A stretch of 64,000 bases of DNA from Methylobacter sp015476545 (GCF_052162025.1 NZ_CP197401.1:2852001-2916000), one strand, 5' to 3'. Counted from the first letter of the stretch, positions 34,858-44,720 are shown. Notes: generated by a model not told the origin, from the sequence alone. Translations and numbers: made by a program.

Positions 34858-37377
34858 ATGACCGTCCCCAAATATTTCCGCCCCGATATGGAACGAAGAC
34901 TCGACGGATTGGACGAATTGGCCCGGGATTGCAGTTATTCCTGGACCCATGGCGCCGACGAGATATGGCGCGAGCTGGATGCCGAATTCTGGGAGCAGAC
35001 CCGAAATCCCTGGCTGGTGCTGCAAACGGTTTCACGCGCCCGCCTGGAAGATCTGTCCAAAAATGAAGCCTTCTGTGAAAAACTGCGGGCTATCGTTTCA
35101 GCCCACCGCCAGGCTTTATCGGAACAGCGTTGGTTCCAAGCGAAACAGCCGCAAGACATCGCCTTGCGGACAATCGCTTATTTCAGCATGGAATTCGGCC
35201 TCAGCGAGGCCCTGCCTATTTATTCGGGCGGGCTCGGCCTGCTCGCCGGCGATCATTTAAAAGCCGCCAATGATCTGGGGCTGCCGCTGGTGGGCGTCGG
35301 CCTGCTCTACCAAAAGGGTTATTTCCGCCAAGCTTTCGATGCCGACGGCAATCAGATTGCCCTGTACCCGGCCAGCGAAACCAGCGATATGCCGATCTCG
35401 CCGGTCCGCATCAACCGTGGCGAATGGCTGCGCATACAACTGCTGACGCCGTCCCGCTTATGGGTGCGGGTGTGGCAGGCGCAAATCGGCCGCATCAAGC
35501 TGTATCTGCTCGACACCAACGACCCGGCCAATCATCCGGTGGACCGCTGCATCACGGCCGAACTGTACGGCGGCGGCTCGGAATACCGGCTGTCCCAGGA
35601 AATTCTGCTCGGCATCGGCGGCTGGCAGGTGCTGCAGGCATTGGGCATCACGCCTGATGTCTGCCATCTGAACGAAGGCCATGCCGCACTGCTGGTTCTC
35701 GAGCGTGCGCGCCATTTCATGCGCGAACACCGCGTCGATTTTGCAACGGCCTTGACAGTGACGCGCGCCGGCAATCTGTTTACCACCCACACTTCGGTGG
35801 AAGCGGGTTTCGATCGCTTCAGCCCGGATCTGATCAAGAACAGCCTGGGCCTTTATGCCAAAGAACTGAATCTTGATCTCGACGAACTGCTGGCTTTGGG
35901 CAGAATCCCCGGCAACAACGATGTGGCTGCGCCTTTCAATATGGCTTATCTGGCGATACGCGGCAGCGCCGCCGTCAACGGCGTCAGCCGTTTACACGGC
36001 GAGGTCAGCCGGGATATTTTCAATCCCCTCTTTCCGGGCTGGCCGAGATATGAAGTCCCCGTCACGCATGTCACGAATGGCGTCCATGCTCCATCCTGGG
36101 ACTCCATGGAAGCCGACGAGCTATGGACTCAATTATGCGGCAAGGGCCGCTGGTTTTGCGATCCAGAACATCTGGCCAAACAATTCCACCGTGTAGGAGA
36201 CCAGGCCCTGTGGCATTTGCGCGCCCGAAACCGGAACCGGCTGGTGCAGTTCGTCAGGGATGAATACAGCCGGGAGCTGAACGTGCACAGCAATTTATCG
36301 GACAGCGAAGTGGAAGACCTGGCGCTGCGCCTTTTCGACCCGAACGTGCTGACTATCGGCTTTGCCCGCCGTTTCGCCACTTACAAGAGGCCCAACCTGC
36401 TGCTGACCGATCCTGACCGGCTGGCGCGCCTGTTGACCGATCCTCACAAGCCAATGCAATTGGTCATTTCCGGCAAGGCGCATCCGGCGGATTTGCCTGG
36501 CCAGCGTTTGATCAAGGACTGGAACCAGTTCATGCAGCGCCCGGAAATCCGCAATCATGCCATTTTCCTGAGCGATTACGACATGATCACAGCCGAATAT
36601 CTCGTGCAAGGCGTCGATCTGTGGATCAACACGCCAAGGCGCCCTTGGGAGGCCTGCGGCACCAGCGGCATGAAGATTCTGGTCAACGGCGGCCTGAACC
36701 TGTCCGAGTTGGACGGTTGGTGGGCCGAAGCTTATCGGCCTGAAGTCGGCTGGGCGCTGAACGGACATGAAGCCGAGCATACCGATGCCGATCAGGCCAA
36801 TATACTGTACGAATTACTGGAAAAGGAAATCGTGCCGGCCTTCTATGAACGCAACGGCAATGGCATTCCGGAGCGCTGGCTAAGCAAGATGCGCGAAAGC
36901 ATGACGACCTTGACGCCCTTTTACTCGGCTAACCGCATGGTGCGGGAATATACCGACCGTTTCTATTTGCCCCTGGCGGAGAAATATCAGCGCCGCACCG
37001 TGAATGGCGCGCAGGCTGGCCGGTCCCTGAGCCGCTGGCTGTCGCGCCTGAATGATCTGTGGCCTAAGATTCATATCGCGCGCGTCAATATCGAGAACCG
37101 CGAAGCCGTGTATTTTTTCAGCTTGCAGATTTACCTGGGCGACTTAACGGCGCAGGATGTCAGAGTGGAGCTGTTTGCAGAACCGATTGAAGGCGATACG
37201 GACAACATTCATGAAATGCACATCGACCATGCGCTGCCCGGCGCCGTCAACGGTTTTGTTTATACTATCAGCATTCCGGCAAAGCGGCCGATTTCGGATT
37301 ACACGCCCAGAATCATACCCAACCATCCTGATGCCGGCATACCTGCCGAAGCCCAAGCTATCTTATGGGTAAAATAA
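34858..37377 (+). CDS. glgP: Alpha-glucan (glycogen/maltodextrin) phosphorylase
   Basis: This 839-residue enzyme releases glucose-1-phosphate from alpha-1,4-glucans with PLP. The PLP region near residue 600 reads RRPWEACGTSGMKILVNGG, with the Schiff-base lysine. The N-terminal YFSMEFGLSEALPIYSGGLG and HLNEGHAALLVLE motifs identify the TIGR02094-type branch, which is more distant from the classical GlgP. The ATG at 34858 follows GGGAG and starts the homologous region. It lies 59 bases after the Lon-like gene. Confidence 0.93.
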   Translation: MTVPKYFRPDMERRLDGLDELARDCSYSWTHGADEIWRELDAEFWEQTRNPWLVLQTVSRARLEDLSKNEAFCEKLRAIVSAHRQALSEQRWFQAKQPQDIALRTIAYFSMEFGLSEALPIYSGGLGLLAGDHLKAANDLGLPLVGVGLLYQKGYFRQAFDADGNQIALYPASETSDMPISPVRINRGEWLRIQLLTPSRLWVRVWQAQIGRIKLYLLDTNDPANHPVDRCITAELYGGGSEYRLSQEILLGIGGWQVLQALGITPDVCHLNEGHAALLVLERARHFMREHRVDFATALTVTRAGNLFTTHTSVEAGFDRFSPDLIKNSLGLYAKELNLDLDELLALGRIPGNNDVAAPFNMAYLAIRGSAAVNGVSRLHGEVSRDIFNPLFPGWPRYEVPVTHVTNGVHAPSWDSMEADELWTQLCGKGRWFCDPEHLAKQFHRVGDQALWHLRARNRNRLVQFVRDEYSRELNVHSNLSDSEVEDLALRLFDPNVLTIGFARRFATYKRPNLLLTDPDRLARLLTDPHKPMQLVISGKAHPADLPGQRLIKDWNQFMQRPEIRNHAIFLSDYDMITAEYLVQGVDLWINTPRRPWEACGTSGMKILVNGGLNLSELDGWWAEAYRPEVGWALNGHEAEHTDADQANILYELLEKEIVPAFYERNGNGIPERWLSKMRESMTTLTPFYSANRMVREYTDRFYLPLAEKYQRRTVNGAQAGRSLSRWLSRLNDLWPKIHIARVNIENREAVYFFSLQIYLGDLTAQDVRVELFAEPIEGDTDNIHEMHIDHALPGAVNGFVYTISIPAKRPISDYTPRIIPNHPDAGIPAEAQAILWVK

Positions 37378-37462
37378 AAACAGGTACTGTGCGTACCGGC
37401 GGAAACGGATACGGGCCATTTAATGTGAACGTTTTATCGCAACCATTTTATATAGGGGAAAT

Positions 37463-38302
37463 ATGAACATAGTCCTGGCATATGGCATTCTTGGATTCAA
37501 CACCGTGCCTTTTACGGATATCGAATACTTCAACGACATCCAGAAACATCTCGAAGACAGATTCCAGGCTCGGGTATTGGTCGCTGAAGTTGCCCCGGTA
37601 GCCGGTATTGAGGTGCGCGGCAACCAACTGAAGCGTAAAATTCTTGATGATCTGGAGCAAACCGTCAAACCGTCCGTCCTGGACCCGGACAAGAAAGTGC
37701 ATATCATCGCCCATAGCATGGGCGGACTGGACAGCCGCTACATACTGTCTCCGGCCAACCCCGACAATATTGCCGACCGGGTCAGCTCGCTGACCACTAT
37801 CGGCACACCGCATCAAGGCTCGCCGCTGGCCGATCTTTTCGAGTCATTCGTGGATGGCGAATCCGATATGCCGCTGCTGGGAGCCATAGAAGGCGTCATT
37901 CGCGGCATAGTCAGTAAATTTCTTTGGTTTGATGCCGTGTATGACTTAACTACGGAATCCACGCGTAAATTCAACGATATCTATATTGATAATCCGCAGG
38001 TTGACTATTTCTGCATCGCTGGCGAAGGGCGCCATGGCGACGAGTCATCGAAGACCTGCAAGCTGCTGCTTCCGGCGCATCGATACATCAAAAGAATGAC
38101 GGACGAGGAAAACGACGGCACGGTGCCGGTTTCTTCCGCCCTGCGCGACGGCTGGGAAGCCATTTCTCCGCCCTGGCCGGCCGATCATTTCGATGAAGTC
38201 GGGCATGATCTGGATAGGGGAGTGAACAGCACGCCTGATCACTTTGATTACCTGCGCAAGTACGAGGAAATTGTCGAGCGTCTGCAAAGCTACCAAGCCT
38301 GA
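37463..38302 (+). CDS. Triacylglycerol lipase/esterase (alpha/beta hydrolase)
   Basis: The 279-residue hydrolase has nucleophile motif IIAHSMGGLDSRYIL (Ser near residue 93) and TTIGTPHQGSPLAD just after, typical of bacterial lipase families I.1/I.2. A catalytic Asp is likely in EENDGTVPVSSA, with His in ADHFDEVGHDLD. No signal peptide is visible: the protein begins directly with MNIVLAYGILGFNTVPF, the first lipase strand. Intracellular action or non-Sec export is therefore suggested. AGGGGAA gives a good ribosome-binding site. Confidence 0.87.
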   Translation: MNIVLAYGILGFNTVPFTDIEYFNDIQKHLEDRFQARVLVAEVAPVAGIEVRGNQLKRKILDDLEQTVKPSVLDPDKKVHIIAHSMGGLDSRYILSPANPDNIADRVSSLTTIGTPHQGSPLADLFESFVDGESDMPLLGAIEGVIRGIVSKFLWFDAVYDLTTESTRKFNDIYIDNPQVDYFCIAGEGRHGDESSKTCKLLLPAHRYIKRMTDEENDGTVPVSSALRDGWEAISPPWPADHFDEVGHDLDRGVNSTPDHFDYLRKYEEIVERLQSYQA

Positions 38303-38342
38303 CCGAGCTGAAACGGTACGCGGCGCCTACCCTACCGTAACC

Positions 38343-38535
38343 AGTGTAGGCTAGGTTGGAGCTTTAGCGGAAACCCAGCATGGGCGGTTTCGAAATACTG
38401 GGTTTAACAGCCCGGCTTACCCCGCTGCCCTGCAAAACCAGGGCGAAATCCACTGTAAGGGTACGCATCGCGTACCTATTCAGGGCTTCTCGACACACCA
38501 CAAGTCCGGAAAGGTATGCGATGCGTACCCTACAG
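38343..38535. repeat. Dispersed palindromic repeat cluster
   Basis: The sequence holds a 24/25-base inverted repeat with arms at 38453-38477 (CTGTAAGGGTACGCATCGCG...) and 38512-38535, with three arm mismatches. It is preceded at 38343-38405 by a TAGGTTGG...AACCCAGC...CTGGGTTT element. Both look like the non-coding TAGGGTACGCATCGCGTACC-type and GGTTGGGTT-type elements scattered in many proteobacterial genomes. That resemblance is from memory. Confidence 0.55.
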
Positions 38536-38557
38536 AACTTCTGCTTCCCTCTACAAA

Positions 38558-39577
38558 TCAACGCCGCATCCCCGGCGGAGAACTGTAGCTGTCCAGCACG
38601 GCAAGGTAATTAGTGCGTTCGAACGATTCGGGATCGGCACAGAACTGCTGGCTCAAACGGCCTTTCATGTCCTTGACCGAAGCATACTCATGCTGTTCCA
38701 TCCAGGACATCAGTCCGGCTTTGATGCGCGTCAGCTGTTCCGGCCCGTGCAGCAGCAGCGTGGCGCACAGGTGCGTGACGTCGGCGCCGGCCAGCAGCAG
38801 CTTGATGACGTCAGCGGCAGTGTGCACGCCGCCGGTCGCAGCCATCGACAATTTGACCCGGCCGTAAAGAATGGCTATCCAGCGCATAGCCAGCAGCGCG
38901 TCCGCGGAGGTGGAAAGATGCAGTTGCGGGATGATTTGCAGAGTGTCGATATCCATGTCGGGCTGGTAAAAACGGTTGAACAACGCTACGGCATCGGCGC
39001 CTTCATTTTCCAGCTCCCTGATGAAACGAGGCAAAGCGCTGAAATAAGGCGACAGCTTCATCGCAATCGGAACATGCACTTTATGGCGCAACATCCGCAA
39101 CAATTCCAGATAGCGGTTTTCCACGTCCATATTGGTTTCATAGGGATCGGTGTCCAGATAATAGACATTCAGTTCCAGCGCATCGGCGCCGGCCTCTTCG
39201 AGCAATCTGCCGTTTTCCACCCAGCCATTTAGGGAAATGCCGTTAAGGCTGGCGATGATCGGGATGTTCAGCGCGTTTTTCAAGTCCGCGAGATGCTCCA
39301 GATACTGATCCAGTCCCGGTTGAAAACAGCTGTCGAAAGGCAGAAAACTCTCGGCTTCGGGATGCCCTATGGTCTGATGAATCAGAAAGCGCGCCGTCAT
39401 TTTTTCCTCGTTGCGCAGTTCTTCCTCAAACAGCGAATACATGACCAAAGCCGAAGCGCCAGCGTCTTCCAGACGGCGCGCCGAATCGATGCTGCGCGAC
39501 AGGGGCGATGATGAAGGCACGAGCGGATTGGCCAGTTTAAGTCCCATGTAGTTTGTGCTCAGATCTATGCTGCTCAT
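38558..39577 (-). CDS. Dihydroorotate dehydrogenase-like FMN protein
   Basis: This 339-residue TIM-barrel flavoprotein begins DLSTNYMGLKLANPLVPSSS and has motifs of the DHOD-like family (LELNVYYLDTDP, MKLSPYFSALPRFIRELE, AATGGVHTAADVIKLLLAGAD). It is not the pyrimidine enzyme: such proteins commonly sit next to nifJ-type pyruvate oxidoreductases, as here (7 bases downstream). The substrate is unknown, and a redox role with NifJ is inferred from this recurring linkage. Confidence 0.88.
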   Translation of the reverse strand: MSSIDLSTNYMGLKLANPLVPSSSPLSRSIDSARRLEDAGASALVMYSLFEEELRNEEKMTARFLIHQTIGHPEAESFLPFDSCFQPGLDQYLEHLADLKNALNIPIIASLNGISLNGWVENGRLLEEAGADALELNVYYLDTDPYETNMDVENRYLELLRMLRHKVHVPIAMKLSPYFSALPRFIRELENEGADAVALFNRFYQPDMDIDTLQIIPQLHLSTSADALLAMRWIAILYGRVKLSMAATGGVHTAADVIKLLLAGADVTHLCATLLLHGPEQLTRIKAGLMSWMEQHEYASVKDMKGRLSQQFCADPESFERTNYLAVLDSYSSPPGMRR

Positions 39578-39584
39578 GGTCGAT

Positions 39585-42500
39585 CTACTCCTGTTCGTTT
39601 TTATTTTGTGTGCCGGACGGCTGCTCGGCCTGCAGCCGGTAATGCCGATAGCGGTCGTTCACATCGCGCTGTGCCTGCTGCAGGAGCTGTTCCGAGCGCT
39701 CGGCATGCGTACGGCTGAGAATGCTGAAGCGCGCCTCGGTCATGGCGAAATCCCGGTAAGGAATGGAAGGCTTCTGGCTGTCCAGGACCAACGGATTCTG
39801 GCCCTGCGCCGTCCGCCTCGGGTCGAAGCGCAGCAAAGGCCAGTGCCCGCTGCGCACGGCCAGATCCTGTTGGCGCAGATCGTTGGACATGTCGACGCCA
39901 TGCGCAATGCAGGGACTGTAGGCAATAATCAGCGAAGTGCCCGGATAGGATTCGGCTTCCAGAAACGCGTGCAAGGTCTGGATGTCCTTGGCGCCAAAAG
40001 CGACCTGGGCCACATAGACCTGTTCGTAATCCATCGCCAGACGCGCCAGATCCTTTTTGGGCGTGGTCTTGCCGGCCGCCGAAAACTTGGCGACGGCGCC
40101 CCGCGGCGTGGCCTTGGAAGTCTGGCCGCCGGTATTCGAATACACCTCCGTATCGAGCAGTAAAATATTCACATCGCGGCCGGAAGCCAGCACATGATCC
40201 AGGCCGCCGAAGCCGATGTCATAGCCCCAGCCGTCGCCGCCGATGATCCAGACGCTGCGCTTGACCAGATTTTCCGACACTTCCAGCAGCCGGCCTGCAA
40301 CATCGGCAGCAATGCCTTGCAATCGTTGGTTCAGCTCGGCGACGCGCTGGCGCTGGTCATAGATGCCGGCCTCGCCGCTTTGGTCGGCATCGAGAATCGC
40401 ATCGGCCAGTTCCGGGCCGACCGGATCGCGCAAATCTTGCAGCAGCCCGCGCGCATACTGGGCCTGCTGGTCGATGGCCACGCGCATGCCCAGGCCGAAT
40501 TCGGCATTGTCCTCAAACAAGGAGTTGGACCAGGCAGGACCGCGCCCCTCGGCGTTTTTAGTCCACGGCGTCGCCGGCAGATTGCCGCCATAGATGGACG
40601 AGCAGCCGGTCGCATTGGCGATCACCATGCGGTCGCCGAACAGCTGACTGACCAGCCGCAGATACGGCGTCTCGCCGCAGCCCGGGCAGGCGCTTGGAAA
40701 CTCGAACAAAGGTTGCAGATGCATGGCTTCCGGTAGTTTGTTGTGGTGCAGCAGGCGGCGGTCCGGCACCGGTATCTGCAGGAAGAAATTCCAGTTTTCG
40801 CGCTCCTGAGCGCGCAGCGGCGGCTGCGGATGCATATTGACGGCTTTCCGTTCGGGATTATCGCGGTCGCGGATCGGGCAGACCTGCACGCACAGGCTAC
40901 AGCCGGTGCAGTCTTCGGGCGCGACCTGATAGCTGATCAAAAGATCGTTGCCTAAGGCCTTGCTTTTGACAGGCACGGATTTGAATGTCGGCGGTGCATT
41001 TTCAATGCTGTCGGCGGTAAACAGCTTGCTGCGGATCACGCTGTGCGGGCAGACGAACACACACTTGCCGCACTGAATGCAGATATCGGGCTCCCAGACC
41101 GGAATCTCCAGAGCGAGATTGCGCTTTTCGAACGCGGAAGTGCCGGTTTTAAAGGTGCCGTCTGGCTCAAAGCGGCTGACCGGCAGAAAATCGCCGTGCC
41201 CGGCAATCATCTCGGCAGTCAGGCGTTGCACATAATCAGGCGCGTCGGCGGCCACGGCGGGCGGCATTTCGATCACGCTGCCCGCCTGCTCAGGCACGGT
41301 GATCTGATGCAATTGGGCAAGCGCCGAGTCGATGGCCTCAAGATTGGCCTGCAGTATGCGTTTTCCAGCCTTGGCATAGGTTTTCTGTCCGGCCGCCCTG
41401 ATCGCGCCCAGCGCCTCGTCGAGCGGAATAACAGGGGTCAGAGCGAAGAAACAGGTCTGCATGACCGTATTGATGTGCCGGCCCAGGCCGCAGCTTCTGG
41501 CGATTGCATAGGCATCGATCACGAAAAAGGCGATGTTTTTCTCGATGATAGCCTCCTGAAAACTACGCGGCAGACTGTCCCAGACCTGATCGGCACCGAC
41601 AGAGGTATTCAGCAGAAACACCGCGCCCGGAGCCGCTTTGTCGAGCATAGGGTAGCGTTCCAGAAACACCGATTGATGACAGGCGACAAAGCGGGCTTCG
41701 TTATCGCCGATCAGATAACTGGAACGGATTTTCTCCGGACCGAAACGCAGGTGGGAAACCGTGACGGCGCCCGCTTTCCTGGAGTCATAGACAAAATAAC
41801 CCTGGGCATTGAGCTGCGACTTGTCACCAATGATTTTGATGGAATTCTTGTTGGCGCTGACCGTACCATCGCTGCCCAATCCGTAGAAAATGGCACTGAC
41901 CGTGGCTTTAGCGGCATCGGTCCGAAATGACGGGTCCCAATTCAGATGGGTTTGCGTCACATCATCGATAATGCCGACCGTGAACGGGTTCTTGGGCCGT
42001 TCTTTGGTCAGTTCATCGAAGATGCCCTTGACCATGGCTGGCGTAAATTCTTTCGAGGATAGGCCGTAACGGCCGCCGACAATTTTGGGCAACTGGGCAA
42101 ACTTGGGATTGTCGCCCAGATAATTCTGTGTAACCGCGGTCAAAACATCTTTGTATAGAGGCTCGCCATCGGCGCCCGCTTCTTTAGTTCTGTCCAGAAC
42201 CGCCAGGCTGCGCAGCGCGGCCGGCAAGACATTAACCAGGGCCTCGGCTGCAAACGGACGGAACAGGCGGACTTTCAGTACGCCGACTTTCTCCCCATGC
42301 GCAGTTAAATGGCAAACGGTTTCCTCGGCGGTTTCGGCGCCGGAACCCATCAGTACGATGACCCGCTCGGCATCTTCGGCACCGACATAGTCAAACAGGT
42401 GATACTGGCGTCCGGCCAGTCCGGCGAAACGGTCCATCGCCGCCTGCACGATGCCGGGCATGGCTTGATAATAAGGATTGACACTTTCCCGCGCCTGAAA

Positions 42501-43178
42501 AAACACATCGGGATTCTGGGCGCTGCCACGCAGAATAGGATGATCCGGCGACAAGGCGCGCCGGCGGTGCTGATGTATCAACTCGTCGTCGAGCATGGCG
42601 CGAACAGTCGTTTCGTCAACAGGATCGATCGTGGCGATCTCGTGCGAGGTTCTGAAACCGTCGAAAAAATGCACGATAGGAATGCGCGCGGCCAGCGTCG
42701 CCGCCTGCGCAATCAGGGTAAAGTCCATGACTTCCTGCACTGAATTGGCCGACAAGAACGCGAAGCCCGTTGCCCGAGCCGCCATCACATCGCTATGATC
42801 TCCGAAGATCGACAAGGCGTGCGTCGCCAGCGTGCGGGCCGCAATATGAAAAACGGTTGACGTCAGTTCGCCGGCAATCTTGTACATGTTCGGAATCATC
42901 AGCAGCAGTCCCTGCGAGGCCGTAAAAGTCGTGGTCAGCGCGCCATTTTGCAGGGCGCCATGCACGGCACCGGCCGCACCGCCTTCACTCTGCATTTCTA
43001 TCACCTGCGGTTGCGCGCCCCAGATATTCTTGTGGCCTTCCGAAGCCCAAGTGTCGGCCCACTCCCCCATAGGCGAAGCCGGCGTAATCGGATAGATGGC
43101 GATGACTTCATTGGTCAGGTAGGCGATCTGGGCAGCCGCTTCGTTGCCGTCGATCGTGATAGTGGTTGCTTTTGACAT
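39585..43178 (-). CDS. nifJ: Pyruvate:ferredoxin (flavodoxin) oxidoreductase
   Basis: This 1197-residue single-chain enzyme oxidises pyruvate to acetyl-CoA + CO2, reducing ferredoxin or flavodoxin. It has the N-terminal POR domain (IAYLTNEVIAIYPITPASPMGE), the gamma domain, and two 4Fe-4S motifs (CIQCGKCVFVCP near 696, CTGCSLCVQVCP near 753). The TPP domain has CPGCGETPY (about 831) and GGDGWGYDIGFGGLDHVLAS (about 980). All domains look intact. ATG at 43178 (preceded by TTG) follows GAGGA. Such an oxygen-sensitive enzyme suggests pyruvate use under low oxygen or electron supply for nitrogen fixation; no nif gene is nearby. Confidence 0.95.
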   Translation of the reverse strand: MSKATTITIDGNEAAAQIAYLTNEVIAIYPITPASPMGEWADTWASEGHKNIWGAQPQVIEMQSEGGAAGAVHGALQNGALTTTFTASQGLLLMIPNMYKIAGELTSTVFHIAARTLATHALSIFGDHSDVMAARATGFAFLSANSVQEVMDFTLIAQAATLAARIPIVHFFDGFRTSHEIATIDPVDETTVRAMLDDELIHQHRRRALSPDHPILRGSAQNPDVFFQARESVNPYYQAMPGIVQAAMDRFAGLAGRQYHLFDYVGAEDAERVIVLMGSGAETAEETVCHLTAHGEKVGVLKVRLFRPFAAEALVNVLPAALRSLAVLDRTKEAGADGEPLYKDVLTAVTQNYLGDNPKFAQLPKIVGGRYGLSSKEFTPAMVKGIFDELTKERPKNPFTVGIIDDVTQTHLNWDPSFRTDAAKATVSAIFYGLGSDGTVSANKNSIKIIGDKSQLNAQGYFVYDSRKAGAVTVSHLRFGPEKIRSSYLIGDNEARFVACHQSVFLERYPMLDKAAPGAVFLLNTSVGADQVWDSLPRSFQEAIIEKNIAFFVIDAYAIARSCGLGRHINTVMQTCFFALTPVIPLDEALGAIRAAGQKTYAKAGKRILQANLEAIDSALAQLHQITVPEQAGSVIEMPPAVAADAPDYVQRLTAEMIAGHGDFLPVSRFEPDGTFKTGTSAFEKRNLALEIPVWEPDICIQCGKCVFVCPHSVIRSKLFTADSIENAPPTFKSVPVKSKALGNDLLISYQVAPEDCTGCSLCVQVCPIRDRDNPERKAVNMHPQPPLRAQERENWNFFLQIPVPDRRLLHHNKLPEAMHLQPLFEFPSACPGCGETPYLRLVSQLFGDRMVIANATGCSSIYGGNLPATPWTKNAEGRGPAWSNSLFEDNAEFGLGMRVAIDQQAQYARGLLQDLRDPVGPELADAILDADQSGEAGIYDQRQRVAELNQRLQGIAADVAGRLLEVSENLVKRSVWIIGGDGWGYDIGFGGLDHVLASGRDVNILLLDTEVYSNTGGQTSKATPRGAVAKFSAAGKTTPKKDLARLAMDYEQVYVAQVAFGAKDIQTLHAFLEAESYPGTSLIIAYSPCIAHGVDMSNDLRQQDLAVRSGHWPLLRFDPRRTAQGQNPLVLDSQKPSIPYRDFAMTEARFSILSRTHAERSEQLLQQAQRDVNDRYRHYRLQAEQPSGTQNKNEQE

Positions 43179-43454
43179 CAATCGTCCTCGTAAAATAACA
43201 ACTTTTAGAGCCTCGTGTTCTATCGCAATTATTCAATATGAGTTGCATTAGTTCCTCTGTGACAATCGGCACGTCAAAATATTCGCGTTTTTCCGGAACA
43301 ACCTCGCAATCATCAGTTATTTGCATCAAGCCGCATCTTAAGCTCTTGAAGAATGAACAGAATTTGGGATTTTCTGTCTTAATCTCAAAGACAAGCTGAT
43401 TTTCTCTGAAGCATGTCCTTTGATTTATCAGTCAAACAAAAACAGAGGTGTGTT

Positions 43455-43721
43455 ATGGCATTAAAAGAAGACTTTGGAAGCCTGCTCGAATCCCTAAAAA
43501 CCGAACGTGATGAAATCAAACTGAAACTGCATCTTGGTTCCATGGAAGCCAGGGAGGAATTTGAGAGTGTCGAAAAAAGCTGGAACACTTTTACCCAAAA
43601 AGCGGGCGACATCGCTGATGATACAGTGGAAACTTCGGAAGAGTTTATCGAAAAAGCCAAAATAGTCGGCGAAGAATTGAAAGCAACCTATGACCGGATC
43701 AGAGCGAGATTGTCTAAATGA
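43455..43721 (+). CDS. Small helical coiled-coil protein
   Basis: This 88-residue, highly charged protein (MALKEDFGSLLESLKTER...) is predicted almost entirely helical, with ERDEIKLKLHLGSMEAREEF and a C-terminal RIRARLSK. Such proteins are common hypothetical proteins in proteobacteria; function is unknown. The ATG at 43455 follows GAGG. It is divergent from nifJ, 276 bases away. Confidence 0.75.
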   Translation: MALKEDFGSLLESLKTERDEIKLKLHLGSMEAREEFESVEKSWNTFTQKAGDIADDTVETSEEFIEKAKIVGEELKATYDRIRARLSK

Positions 43722-43793
43722 TTATCAGCTTTGCATCAAGATACAAGATATTGGACCGCTTCCTACATCATGTAGAAAAGTGCTTTCAACGGT

Positions 43794-43834
43794 ATAAAAA
43801 AACGCCCCACACCTTTCCTTAAGGCATGGGGCGT
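43794..43834 (-). terminator. Terminator of peptide gene A
   Basis: On the minus strand, GCCCCATGCCTT faces AAGGTGTGGGGC and is followed by T7. It lies about 35 bases after the stop of the peptide gene at 43868-44143. Confidence 0.8.
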
Positions 43835-43867
43835 TCCATTATCTTAGTCTAAACGGAATGGTTTAGA

Positions 43868-44143
43868 TTATAAAGATACTGATAAAGCAGTGCCAACAGT
43901 CAGAGATGCGCCTGCTTGCAGATTTACAGCTGGCAATAATGCATCAACTGTTCCGACTACTGATCCCAGAACGCCATTTACCAGAGTAAGAGTGTTACCC
44001 ACCAATGCGTCCAGCCCCAAAAGAGCACCAGCTGAAACATTGTCCATCTGAGCATCAGTCAAAGCTACAGGCTCAGCAGAAGCCAAACCAGTCGCAGTTA
44101 AAAGAACGCCTGCTGCCAAAACTTTCATCATTTTATTTTTCAT
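43868..44143 (-). CDS. Small exported peptide A (LTDAQMDNVSAG family)
   Basis: This 91-residue protein has a clear Sec signal (MKNKMMKVLAAGVLLTATG, cleaved after ASA), then EPVALTDAQMDNVSAG and a hydrophobic Leu/Val/Gly-rich tail (ALLGLDALVGNTLTLVNG...) ending in LSVSL. The DxQMDxVxAG box resembles leader motifs of double-glycine peptides but here follows a Sec signal. It is the most divergent of three local paralogues (the others at 45187 and 47710). It has its own leader repeat and terminator, so it is a monocistronic cassette. Function unknown. Confidence 0.75.
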   Translation of the reverse strand: MKNKMMKVLAAGVLLTATGLASAEPVALTDAQMDNVSAGALLGLDALVGNTLTLVNGVLGSVVGTVDALLPAVNLQAGASLTVGTALSVSL

Positions 44144-44154
44144 AACAATAATCT

Positions 44155-44270
44155 CTACTTTAGTATTATTAATATTATTAACACATAACCCACTCCGAAC
44201 CTATCAGAATGGGGTATTTACCGTAGTGTTTTAATTTTCCAAAACACTGGGCAAATTCCTTACGCACCCC
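44155..44270 (-). promoter_or_regulatory. Leader repeat 1, upstream of peptide gene A
   Basis: This block immediately upstream of gene A contains two conserved elements: the distal hairpin AGTGTTTT/AAAACACT (44225-44248) and the proximal CCCACTCC...GAATGGGG pair. The same order and spacing occur in four further local copies. It may be a structured 5' UTR or promoter module. Confidence 0.55.
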
Positions 44271-44395
44271 AAAATTGAACCGTACAGCTACACCATAAAA
44301 AGGACCGGTTAGTAAAACATTGTTCAGCGTCGAATTATTTTTGCGATACGTTTCACATTTTTACAATTATTGGGCATAAATTTCCGCATATTTTT

Positions 44396-44493
44396 GTATT
44401 ATTATCAGCCTATCCTGAACCTATCGGGATGGGAGGCATTTACCATAGTGTTTTAATTTTGCCAAAACACTTGGCTAATTCCTTACATGCCCA
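44396..44493 (-). repeat. Leader repeat 2, orphan
   Basis: It has the conserved blocks CCTATCCTGAACCTATCGGG and the AGTGTTTT...AAAACACT hairpin (44447-44471), matching the leaders of the peptide genes. No peptide gene follows it on the minus strand before leader repeat 1. Confidence 0.55.
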
Positions 44494-44613
44494 AGAAATT
44501 GAGTCGCCAACCACACTGGAAGAAACGGCTGAATAATAAAGCATTATTCTGTACTGAATATTCTGTGATCAACTTCTCATTTTCTTAATTACTGGGCATG
44601 CGTTTCACAAAAC

Positions 44614-44720
44614 TTTAGTATTATTAACATAACCCATCCTGAACCTATCGGGATGGGCTTTTTTCTACCGTAGTGCTTCAAATTACCTTCCAAATACTTG
44701 GCAATCTCCATGCATACCCT
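44614..44720 (-). repeat. Leader repeat 3, orphan
   Basis: The proximal hairpin is perfect here: CCCATCC (44633-44639) with GGATGGG (44651-44657), followed on the plus strand by a T-run, so it could terminate plus-strand transcripts. The distal hairpin is decayed (AGTGCTTC...AAATACTT). No gene is attached. Confidence 0.5.

Noticed and set aside
43108..43329. 73-codon minus-strand frame upstream of and overlapping nifJ
   Set aside because: The first 40 codons look protein-like, but it has no clear family and its end lies inside nifJ in another frame. Not enough support for a gene.
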